Positions 1 to 4,914 of a DNA stretch of 5,597 nucleotides are shown piece by piece. The position numbers were made by a program, and so were the translations under genes. This stretch comes from an uncultured Gammaproteobacteria bacterium (GTDB taxonomy: Bacteria; Pseudomonadota; Gammaproteobacteria; Coxiellales; Coxiellaceae), in contig CAIQCE010000300.1 in NCBI GenBank assembly GCA_903870185.1, positions 1 through 5,597 of the forward strand. The letters are read 5' to 3'. The notes beneath the pieces were generated by a model, which saw nothing but the letters and a program-made list of their open reading frames with translations, was not told the DNA's origin and did no database searches. Each line of letters begins with the position of its first letter. Position 1 is the stretch's first letter.

Positions 1-1
1 A

Positions 2-244
2 ACCAATAAACCTAAAATCGAATCAAAACTCAATTTTGAAAAAACACTCGCTGAGTTAAGTGAAATTGTTGAAAAAATGGAGGGGGGCAAATTACCCCTT
101 GAGCAGTCTCTAAAAGATTTTGAGCATGGAGTTGCACTAATCAGAAATTGCCAAGCAATTCTTGATCAAGCAGAACAAAAAGTTGAGATACTGACCCAGA
201 AAATGACTTTAGAGCCCTATCACGATGAATCAAACTCCATTTGA
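2..244 (+). CDS. xseB: Exodeoxyribonuclease VII small subunit, partial at the left edge
   Basis: Small subunit of exonuclease VII, which with several copies bound to XseA degrades single-stranded DNA into oligonucleotides in the cytoplasm. The frame is open from base 2 and gives 80 residues ending at TGA 242-244. The XseB signature is plain: NFEKTLAELSEIVEKMEGG, then KLPLEQSLKDFEHGV, then a second helix LDQAEQKVEIL. This is the family's two-helix fold, and the usual length is about 75-85 residues, so only a few N-terminal codons including the start should lie outside the window. The last 20 bp overlap the start of ispA in another frame, which suggests cotranscription and translational coupling, the common xseB-ispA order in proteobacteria. 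Family assignment is firm; the true start is not visible. Confidence 0.93.
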   Translation, partial: TNKPKIESKLNFEKTLAELSEIVEKMEGGKLPLEQSLKDFEHGVALIRNCQAILDQAEQKVEILTQKMTLEPYHDESNSI

Positions 245-1112
245 GCAATTTATAAATGAACACCAAGAACGCGTAATCCTCGCTCTCCAAGCCACACTTT
301 CATTTCAGCCCGCTTCAGAAAAACTATATCAAGCAATATGTTATTGCCTTTTAAATCCTGGAAAACGAATGCGACCCCTCTTGGTTTACGCAACTGGCCT
401 CTCTTTAGGTGCTGAATCAGCTACATTAGATTGGGTTGCTATTGCAATAGAACTAATTCATTGCTACTCCTTAATCCATGATGACTTGCCAGCAATGGAT
501 GATGATGATCTTCGCCGAGGATTGCCAACTTGCCACAAAGCCTTTGATGAGGCCACTGCGATCTTGGCTGGAGATGCTCTTCAAGCCCTTGCATTTGAAA
601 TACTAAGCTCACCACAATCCTCAATATCGCCACAACATCAACTACAGATGATTCAATGCCTTGCAAAAGCCTCTGGGCCACAGGGTATGGTGGGAGGGCA
701 AATGCTGGACTTAGAAGGAGAAAATTCGCAGCTCAATCTAACAGAAATCCAAGCTATTCACTCACTCAAAACAGGTGCATTGATTTCAGCCAGCATTGAA
801 TTGGGTGCACTTGCTGGAGCAGCTGATTTACAGTCTCTAAAATCACTTCAAACATTTGGTCAACATCTTGGAATAGCTTTCCAGATCCAAGATGATATTC
901 TCGATGTTGAGGGGGAAACTCAGATCTTGGGCAAAAGCCAAGGAGCAGATCAATTGCTCGGGAAAAGCACCTACCCTAAACTATTAGGTCTTGAAAACAG
1001 CAAGCTTAAGCTTCGGGAGCACTATGAAGCAGCGGTCGCCGCCCTTGAACCGCTTAATAATACTGATTATTTAATTGGCCTCGCGAACTGGACGATCAAG
1101 CGGCGCTGTTGA
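225..1112 (+). CDS. ispA: (2E,6E)-farnesyl diphosphate synthase (geranyltranstransferase)
   Basis: Cytosolic prenyltransferase that condenses isopentenyl diphosphate with DMAPP and then geranyl diphosphate to make C15 farnesyl diphosphate, the precursor of undecaprenyl phosphate and quinone side chains. At 295 residues it has the normal family length. Visible motifs: GKRMRP at 46-51 (diphosphate binding); first aspartate-rich motif DDLPAMD at 86-92 followed by RR at 97-98; LKTG with Lys182; second aspartate-rich motif DDILD at 223-227; GKSTYPKLLG at 246-255. The DDxxxxD spacing and Tyr81 five residues before the first Asp are typical of short-chain bacterial FPP synthases, so a C15 product is expected. 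The ATG lies inside the end of xseB (20 bp overlap) with only a weak purine-rich ribosome site, consistent with coupled translation. No dxs follows. The C-terminus (IKRRC) is slightly unusual but at the right length. Confidence 0.96.
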   Translation: MNQTPFEQFINEHQERVILALQATLSFQPASEKLYQAICYCLLNPGKRMRPLLVYATGLSLGAESATLDWVAIAIELIHCYSLIHDDLPAMDDDDLRRGLPTCHKAFDEATAILAGDALQALAFEILSSPQSSISPQHQLQMIQCLAKASGPQGMVGGQMLDLEGENSQLNLTEIQAIHSLKTGALISASIELGALAGAADLQSLKSLQTFGQHLGIAFQIQDDILDVEGETQILGKSQGADQLLGKSTYPKLLGLENSKLKLREHYEAAVAALEPLNNTDYLIGLANWTIKRRC

Positions 1113-1142
1113 GGGGTTGATATTCTGCATGCTATCTATCAC

Positions 1143-1175
1143 GTAGGTTAGTCCCAAGCGTTAGCGCAGGCTAAC
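1143..1175 (+). repeat. REP-like palindrome, copy 1 (forward)
   Basis: A 33 bp element beginning GTAG followed by an imperfect hairpin: outer arm GTTAG pairing with CTAAC, then CC with GG, then GCG with CGC around a TTAG loop, with a one-base bulge (T) and an AA bulge on the 5' side. It matches the reverse complement of copy 3 at 32 of 33 positions. A GTAG tetranucleotide just 5' of such a hairpin is the hallmark of REP sequences mobilised by RAYT (TnpA_REP, Y1) transposases. The family assignment is inference because no RAYT gene is in the window. Confidence 0.8.
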
Positions 1176-1221
1176 AATCCCGTTCTTTTATAATACCAAG
1201 ACCAAAATAATATGTTGTTTT

Positions 1222-1253
1222 GTTAGGCCGCGCTTCGCTTGGCGCTAACCTAC
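1222..1253 (-). repeat. REP-like palindrome, copy 2 (inverted)
   Basis: A 32 bp relative of copy 1 in the opposite orientation, ending CTAC on the + strand. It keeps the GTTAG/CTAAC outer stem, the one-base bulge, the AA bulge and the GCG/CGC inner stem, but the middle stem is GCC/GGC where copy 3 has CCC/GGG, and the loop is AAG instead of TTAG. The paired C-G to G-C change preserves base pairing. With copy 1 it forms an inverted pair with the GTAG ends outermost, the layout called a REPIN. Confidence 0.78.
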
Positions 1254-1281
1254 ATTTTAAATAGTCCTGTTGTATATTCTT

Positions 1282-1314
1282 GTTAGCCCGCGCTAACGCT
1301 TGGGACTAACCTAC
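1282..1314 (-). repeat. REP-like palindrome, copy 3 (inverted, overlapping the bioC 3' end)
   Basis: A 33 bp copy, inverted relative to copy 1 and identical to its reverse complement except at one base, where this copy restores a third G in the CCC/GGG stem. On the minus strand its head GTAGGTTAG is read in the bioC frame as GTA GGT TAG, so it supplies Val, Gly and the stop codon. The hairpin lies just beyond the stop and could also stabilise or end the bioC message, although no T-run follows it. Confidence 0.8.
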
Positions 1315-2166
1315 GCCTCTCTTAAGCACACTAACCGGAATCACAACCTCCCCATCCTCATTCATTTTTCGCAAAGCGGATTCTTCACCTTTATAAGCAT
1401 GCCCATATATCACCTCAAAAGTAGCCGGGAATTGCCCATTCTCCCGTTGAAATTGACCATATTCAGCCTCCATTTGCTTCCATTTCTTAGATGTCATTAA
1501 CCCTCTTAAGCGCACAGGGTTTAAATTAGCTGCCCCTGAATCTTTCAAATCCTTAATCAACGTTTCGAGTGCACGATAGCTAAATTGAACTAGCTCCATA
1601 TCCATTACAGGATCCCGCCACCCTATACTTAACATCAAATCTCCTAAATGGTGCATATCAATGAATTCATGTGTATGAGGATAACTATCGACTGCTTGAA
1701 AGCTCTTTCTAAGTTCTTGCAAAGTATCGGGACCCAAAGTGCTATAAAGTAATAACCCACCTGGCTTTAAAACTCTAAACCATTCCTGAATTGAAAAATG
1801 AGGGTCATTCAATTGCGCCAAACTTAAATTGGAGAAAATTAAGTCCACTGATCCTTGCCTCAATGGCAAACTCTCGGAATCTGCACAAAGTCGAGAAGGT
1901 CCAGATTTAAACCAAGACTTTGGATGCAAAGCCAAGCGCTCCATAGCTAAATCCATAGGAACAATGTGAGCCTTAGGGTAACGTTTCTGCAATCGCTGAC
2001 TGACATATCCTGTGGCAGCTCCGACTTCTAAGATCACACCAGGGCTAACACGCATATAATCTAAGCGCTCTAATAAACGATCCGCTACCTCCCGTTGCAA
2101 TACAGAGGCATCTTTATAGGTGCCGGCACTGGCATTCAATTGACGCTTAATCATAAATAGAGACAT
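1306..2166 (-). CDS. bioC: Malonyl-[acyl-carrier protein] O-methyltransferase (BioC)
   Basis: Cytosolic class I SAM-dependent methyltransferase. BioC methylates the free carboxyl of malonyl-ACP, so the fatty-acid machinery can build the pimeloyl chain of biotin. The 286-residue product has SAM motif I ILEVGAATG at 45-53, an acidic residue ending strand 2 (Asp72), CADSESLPL at 94-102, DLIFSNLSLAQL at 108-119 and VLKPGGLL at 132-139. The C-terminal half has the BioC pattern: TLQELRKSF, HHLGDLMLSIGWRDPVMDME, LKDSGAANLNPVRLRGL and EVIYGHAY at 251-258. This separates it from generic methyltransferases. The start is uncertain: ATG 2166 and an in-frame ATG four codons on (2154) both lack a clear ribosome site. 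The gene stands alone, without bioA/F/D/H next to it, and its final Val-Gly-stop is encoded by a REP-like repeat, so the native tail may have been slightly different. Confidence 0.87.
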   Translation of the reverse strand: MSLFMIKRQLNASAGTYKDASVLQREVADRLLERLDYMRVSPGVILEVGAATGYVSQRLQKRYPKAHIVPMDLAMERLALHPKSWFKSGPSRLCADSESLPLRQGSVDLIFSNLSLAQLNDPHFSIQEWFRVLKPGGLLLYSTLGPDTLQELRKSFQAVDSYPHTHEFIDMHHLGDLMLSIGWRDPVMDMELVQFSYRALETLIKDLKDSGAANLNPVRLRGLMTSKKWKQMEAEYGQFQRENGQFPATFEVIYGHAYKGEESALRKMNEDGEVVIPVSVLKRGVG

Positions 2167-2188
2167 AGGGAATTCACAAAAATTAGAC

Positions 2189-2194
2189 TATAAT
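2189..2194 (+). promoter_or_regulatory. Predicted -10 box in the bioC / unknown-gene divergent spacer
   Basis: The 55-61 bp spacer between the divergent starts is very A+T rich and holds a perfect TATAAT on the + strand, about 39 bp before the ATG at 2228. No good TTGACA-like box sits 16-18 bp upstream, so a -35 is not supported and an activator could be needed. The bioC promoter must lie in the same small spacer or inside the neighbouring gene; I see no convincing hexamer pair for it. Confidence 0.4.
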
Positions 2195-2215
2195 AATAAA
2201 ATTAAAACTTAACAC

Positions 2216-2219
2216 GAGG
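2216..2219 (+). promoter_or_regulatory. Ribosome binding site that favours the ATG at 2228
   Basis: GAGG lies 8 nt before the ATG at 2228 but only 2 nt before the in-frame ATG at 2222. The second ATG is therefore the better start by spacing. Confidence 0.55.
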
Positions 2220-2227
2220 CTATGCTC

Positions 2228-2668
2228 ATGGCAAACAACTCTGGATTAACACAAGATACTCAAAGGCCTGCCCCTGTGATGCATCGCATAAAATCCAACC
2301 AAGCGTGGGCATCTAATACTCAGCAGAGCTTAGTTGAAATTCAAAAAGACTTAAATGCTATTCAAAAAGCCACTGTTGCCAACCCCAGCGGAATTCCCGC
2401 TCCATTGCTCCAAAAACTCAAAAGTACTATTGAAAAGATACAACAGCCTTTAGTAACTCGAGCAGCCAATGCGCGACCTACTAGTAAAAGCTACCAATCA
2501 ACTGTAGATCCCACTCAGGGCTTAGGTTTCATTCCTTATACTCAAAGCACACTTCCCAATAAATTGATTCCTTCTGCCCCTCAACCCACGTCTTCTAGAA
2601 TAAATGAAGAAGATCAGGTCAAAAGTAGAATCCCAAAGCCCTCTCCATTTCCTAATAGTGAACAATAG
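2228..2668 (+). CDS. Unknown 146-residue protein, helical then disordered
   Basis: I do not recognise this family. The start is placed at the second of two nearby ATGs because of the GAGG spacing; the first would add Met-Leu. The product is polar, with no signal peptide, membrane helix or cysteine. Residues about 25-50 (QQSLVEIQKDLNAIQKA) and 58-80 (APLLQKLKSTIEKIQQPL) look like two amphipathic helices that could form a hairpin or short coiled coil. Residues 81-146 are rich in Pro, Ser, Thr, Gln and Asn (RIPKPSPFPNSEQ at the end), suggesting a disordered tail. It reads away from bioC and has its own TATAAT box, so it is probably its own unit; a 140 bp gap separates it from the glycosyltransferase genes. 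Uniform codon structure over 147 codons and a sensible ribosome site support a real gene. Nothing supports a function. Confidence 0.68.
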   Translation: MANNSGLTQDTQRPAPVMHRIKSNQAWASNTQQSLVEIQKDLNAIQKATVANPSGIPAPLLQKLKSTIEKIQQPLVTRAANARPTSKSYQSTVDPTQGLGFIPYTQSTLPNKLIPSAPQPTSSRINEEDQVKSRIPKPSPFPNSEQ

Positions 2669-2702
2669 GATCTCCTGAGATTTCGGAGCCACCTCACCTT
2701 AT

Positions 2703-2732
2703 TTGCATTTTACCTATCCTCGTGTGTATTAT
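2703..2732 (+). promoter_or_regulatory. Predicted sigma70-type promoter for the glycosyltransferase operon
   Basis: TTGCAT (2703-2708) and TATTAT (2727-2732) are separated by 18 bp in the 140 bp gap before the first glycosyltransferase gene. This predicts a transcript start near 2739 and a leader of about 70 nt before the TTG at 2809. The match is fair, not strong. The rest of 2669-2808 shows small inverted repeats (for example CTCC/GGAG just after the previous stop) but no T-run that would mark a terminator. Confidence 0.35.
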
Positions 2733-2808
2733 GTTAAATGAGGATGCCGCTCGAATATTAGGGCTGTTTACCTTTGGTTTTGCGAAGTAAAAATAAACGG
2801 AATTTAAA

Positions 2809-3945
2809 TTGAATATACTGCTCAATGCCATTTCGATCTCTGAAGGAGGCGCTCTCGTTATACTGAGAAAGATGCTGATTGAGATGATTAAACTAGATCC
2901 TTCTATTAAATGGCATCTAGTAGTAAAACCGTCCGTCGCAAATGAATTGACTGATTTAGAATCTGTAACCCTCCTCACTTACCCCTGGGCTAATCGATCT
3001 CCTTTACATCTATTTTTTTGGTATCAATTTACACTCCCAAAGCTACTTGAGAAAGTTAAAGCAGATGTTTGCTTCTCACAAACTAATTTCTTACCGAGTA
3101 AAAAATTGCCCTGTAAATCTCTGCTACTTATTCATAATGCAGGATTATTCTCCGATGTATTTCAGCGTTTGTATTTAAATCATCATAGAAGCTTATCAAC
3201 AAAATTCCGATGGAAACAAAAGCGAAGAGAAGTCATTAATTCTATTCAGAATGCATCGAAAGTAACCGTTCAAACAACCTTTTTAGCAAAATCAATCATC
3301 GAACAAACCAAAATAAATCCTAATAATATAATCACCATAGCGCACGGACCCGGATTGATTAACCCTTCTCTAGGGCATCTCAGGACACATCCAGGCCCCA
3401 CAGTTTGGCGTATTGGCTATATCACTAAATTCGGCGTTCAGAAAGATTTCCAGGCTATTTTTTCAGCTCTTAGCTTACTCAAGGAAAAAGGGATTCCTGT
3501 CAAACTGATACTCACATTAAACCCTAATTACCCTTCGGCCCTTTCTATTTTAAATCAAGCCCAACAACAGGGCATTGATGACTTAATTGAAAACCACGGA
3601 GAAGTCTCGGATCCAAAATCGCTGCAATCACTCTATGAGTCATTGCATTTATTTGCATTCCCTTCTTTATGCGAATCCTTTGGCTTCACATTAATCGAAG
3701 CCATGAGCCTTGGATTACCCGTTATCGCTTCCGACACACCTAGCAACTTAGAACTGATGTCCAATGCGGGATTTTTTTTTAAAGCCAGTGATGCTAGGAA
3801 CTTATTTGAAAATATAGAAGCCTTGATTGGAGATTCTAAATTATATGAGAAATATTCAAATCTATGTCTAGAGCAATCAAAGAAATATACTTGGCCTGCA
3901 GCAGCAAAAGCTACTTTGGATCTATTAAAAGAGTTGAGAGGATAA
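2809..3945 (+). CDS. GT4-family glycosyltransferase (GT-B fold), TTG start
   Basis: Retaining glycosyltransferase of the GT4 (glycosyl transferases group 1) type, expected to add a sugar from a nucleotide donor to a growing surface glycan at the inner face of the cytoplasmic membrane. The 378-residue length is typical. The N-terminal domain opens MNILLNAISISEGGALVILR, with the Gly-Gly acceptor-side loop at 13-14. The C-terminal donor domain begins near 200 (WRIGYITKFGVQKDFQAIFSAL) and has the E-x7-E motif Glu289-Glu297 within PSLCESFGFTLIEAMSLGLPVIAS. The start must be TTG 2809: an in-frame TAA sits at 2794-2796, no ATG or GTG follows before the conserved N-terminus, and CGGAA lies 6 nt upstream as a weak ribosome site. 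The Alg14-like gene starts directly after its stop, so the two are cotranscribed. A T9 run encodes Phe322-324. Donor and acceptor sugars cannot be told. Confidence 0.9.
   Translation: MNILLNAISISEGGALVILRKMLIEMIKLDPSIKWHLVVKPSVANELTDLESVTLLTYPWANRSPLHLFFWYQFTLPKLLEKVKADVCFSQTNFLPSKKLPCKSLLLIHNAGLFSDVFQRLYLNHHRSLSTKFRWKQKRREVINSIQNASKVTVQTTFLAKSIIEQTKINPNNIITIAHGPGLINPSLGHLRTHPGPTVWRIGYITKFGVQKDFQAIFSALSLLKEKGIPVKLILTLNPNYPSALSILNQAQQQGIDDLIENHGEVSDPKSLQSLYESLHLFAFPSLCESFGFTLIEAMSLGLPVIASDTPSNLELMSNAGFFFKASDARNLFENIEALIGDSKLYEKYSNLCLEQSKKYTWPAAAKATLDLLKELRG
3772..3780 (+). repeat. T9 homopolymer inside the GT4 gene
   Basis: Nine consecutive T bases encode Phe-Phe-Phe (residues 322-324), just after the E-x7-E donor-binding region. 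A gain or loss of one T would shift the frame and remove the last 50 or so residues. Tracts of this length are prone to replication or transcription slippage, but one reading cannot show that this one varies. Confidence 0.6.
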
Positions 3946-4395
3946 ATGAAGAAAAAAATATGCGTAGTTACCTCCTGCGGGGGACATTTAACTGAAGTCA
4001 GGCTACTGGCTCCAGCTTATAAAGAATATCCACATTTTTATGTGCTGAATGATAAAGCCATTCTCCCTGATGACATGAAAAATAAAACTTATTTTATTAC
4101 CCATGCAGAACGAAATTGGAAAGTTTTAATAAACTTTTGGGAAGCTTTTCAAATTTTCTGGAAAGAACGCCCCAGCTTGGTCATCAGCACAGGTGCCGGC
4201 TTGATTGTTCCAATCGCTATTGTCGGAAAATATTTATTTAGAGCCAAAATATTGTATGTGGAATCATTTGCAAGTGTTGAAAAACCTACTTTAACAGGAC
4301 ACCTGATGTATTACCTTACGGATTATTTCTATTATCAATGGCCTGAACTGAAATCCTATTTCCCAAAAGGAGAATGCATTGAACCATTATTATAA
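3946..4395 (+). CDS. Alg14/PssD-like membrane subunit of a split glycosyltransferase
   Basis: Acceptor-side, membrane-associated half of a two-protein GT-B enzyme, as in eukaryotic Alg14, rhizobial PssD and streptococcal/lactococcal Cps14F/EpsE. The partner carries the nucleotide-sugar site. At 149 residues it has the family's usual length. Motifs: VVTSCGGHLTEVRLL at 7-21, the Gly-Gly-His loop that opens the Alg14 family; VISTGAGLIVPIAIVGKYLF at 79-98, a hydrophobic stretch around the STGAG turn; YVESFASVEKPTLTG at 104-118; and QWPELKSYFP at 131-140. The ATG directly abuts the TAA of the GT4 gene, with GAGAGGA immediately upstream as ribosome site. Its end overlaps the Alg13-like gene by 17 bp, which fits equimolar expression of the two subunits. 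It probably extends a lipid-linked oligosaccharide for exopolysaccharide, capsule or O-antigen; the sugar is unknown. Confidence 0.88.
   Translation: MKKKICVVTSCGGHLTEVRLLAPAYKEYPHFYVLNDKAILPDDMKNKTYFITHAERNWKVLINFWEAFQIFWKERPSLVISTGAGLIVPIAIVGKYLFRAKILYVESFASVEKPTLTGHLMYYLTDYFYYQWPELKSYFPKGECIEPLL
4368..4372 (+). promoter_or_regulatory. Ribosome binding site that fixes the TTG start at 4379
   Basis: AGGAG within AAAAGGAG (4365-4372) lies 6 nt before TTG 4379, inside the end of the preceding gene. The nearby ATG at 4374 is in another frame and reaches TGA after two codons, so it cannot be the start. Confidence 0.7.
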
Positions 4396-4882
4396 AACTT
4401 TTGTTTCAGTCGGAAATCCTACACAAGGATTCTCACGATTACTAAACGCCGTAATAGATAATATTGATTTGTTACCCAAACCTGTATTAATACAACATGG
4501 CAGCACTCAATTTAAATACGATGGATGTAGTGTGGTCGATTTTATCGCGATGGATGATTTTATCAGCTGTGTTAAAAATGCCGAACTACTTATTTTTCAT
4601 GCAGGAGCAGGGAGCGTCTTGAATACCATTCGAGTTAACAAACTCCCCATTGTCATGGCTCGTCGAGCAATTCATAATGAGATGATCAATGACCACCAAG
4701 TTGCTTTTGCCGAAAAACTCGAGAAACTTGGCAAAGTTAGAAACACTAATGACAGCGCTTCTTTAAAAAAAGCCATAGAAGAAACCCTGAAAAATGGTAT
4801 TTTTCTTAATCAAGAAAATAATAATAGCAAAGGACTAGAGATCATTAGGGGAAAAGTTCAAGAAGTTCTAGGGTCTGCTTAA
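4379..4882 (+). CDS. Alg13/PssE-like catalytic subunit of a split glycosyltransferase
   Basis: Cytosolic donor-binding half (GT28 C-terminal domain) of the two-protein enzyme, like Alg13, rhizobial PssE and Cps14G/EpsF; it is active when recruited to the membrane by the Alg14-like partner. It has 167 residues, normal for the family. Motifs: TFVSVGNPTQGFSRLL at 7-22, where the first strand and loop of the domain are expected; QHGST at 39-43; HAGAGS at 74-79, the family's nucleotide-sugar loop (HGGAGS in MurG-like enzymes); and PIVMARRAIHNEMINDHQ at 90-107, with Glu101 and Asp105-His106-Gln107 in the usual donor-contact positions. The start is TTG 4379, set by the AGGAG 6 nt upstream; the 17 bp overlap with the Alg14-like gene suggests coupled translation. 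Only 32 bp separate its stop from the stop of the convergent DUF218 gene. The transferred sugar (GlcNAc, Glc, Gal or other) cannot be read from the sequence. Confidence 0.88.
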   Translation: MNHYYKTFVSVGNPTQGFSRLLNAVIDNIDLLPKPVLIQHGSTQFKYDGCSVVDFIAMDDFISCVKNAELLIFHAGAGSVLNTIRVNKLPIVMARRAIHNEMINDHQVAFAEKLEKLGKVRNTNDSASLKKAIEETLKNGIFLNQENNNSKGLEIIRGKVQEVLGSA

Positions 4883-4914
4883 GATTCTTACGATACCACT
4901 AAAAAAATGCCATT

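Noticed and set aside
82..97. G6 run followed by CCCC in xseB as a hairpin or slippage site
   Set aside because: The stem is only 4-5 bp and the run encodes the normal Glu-Gly-Gly turn of XseB; a six-base G tract is too short to claim variability.
439..681. Minus-strand open frame of 80 codons
   Set aside because: It lies wholly inside ispA, whose motifs are unambiguous on the other strand, and its product resembles no known protein.
1143..1314. Reading the three palindromes as a CRISPR array
   Set aside because: The copies are in mixed orientation, spacers are 46 and 28 bp, copies differ in length, and no cas genes are present; hairpin structure with a GTAG head fits REP elements better.
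1300..1500. Plus-strand open frame of 66 codons
   Set aside because: Antisense to the bioC 3' end and starts within the REP-like copy 3; no ribosome site and no recognisable domain.
2668..2688. Inverted repeats ATCTC/GAGAT and CTCC/GGAG after the unknown gene as a terminator
   Set aside because: The stems are 4-5 bp, mutually exclusive, one has a 2-base loop, and no T-run follows.
2694..2978. Minus-strand open frame of 94 codons
   Set aside because: It overlaps the conserved N-terminus of the GT4 gene and the spacer before it; composition is that of an antisense shadow.
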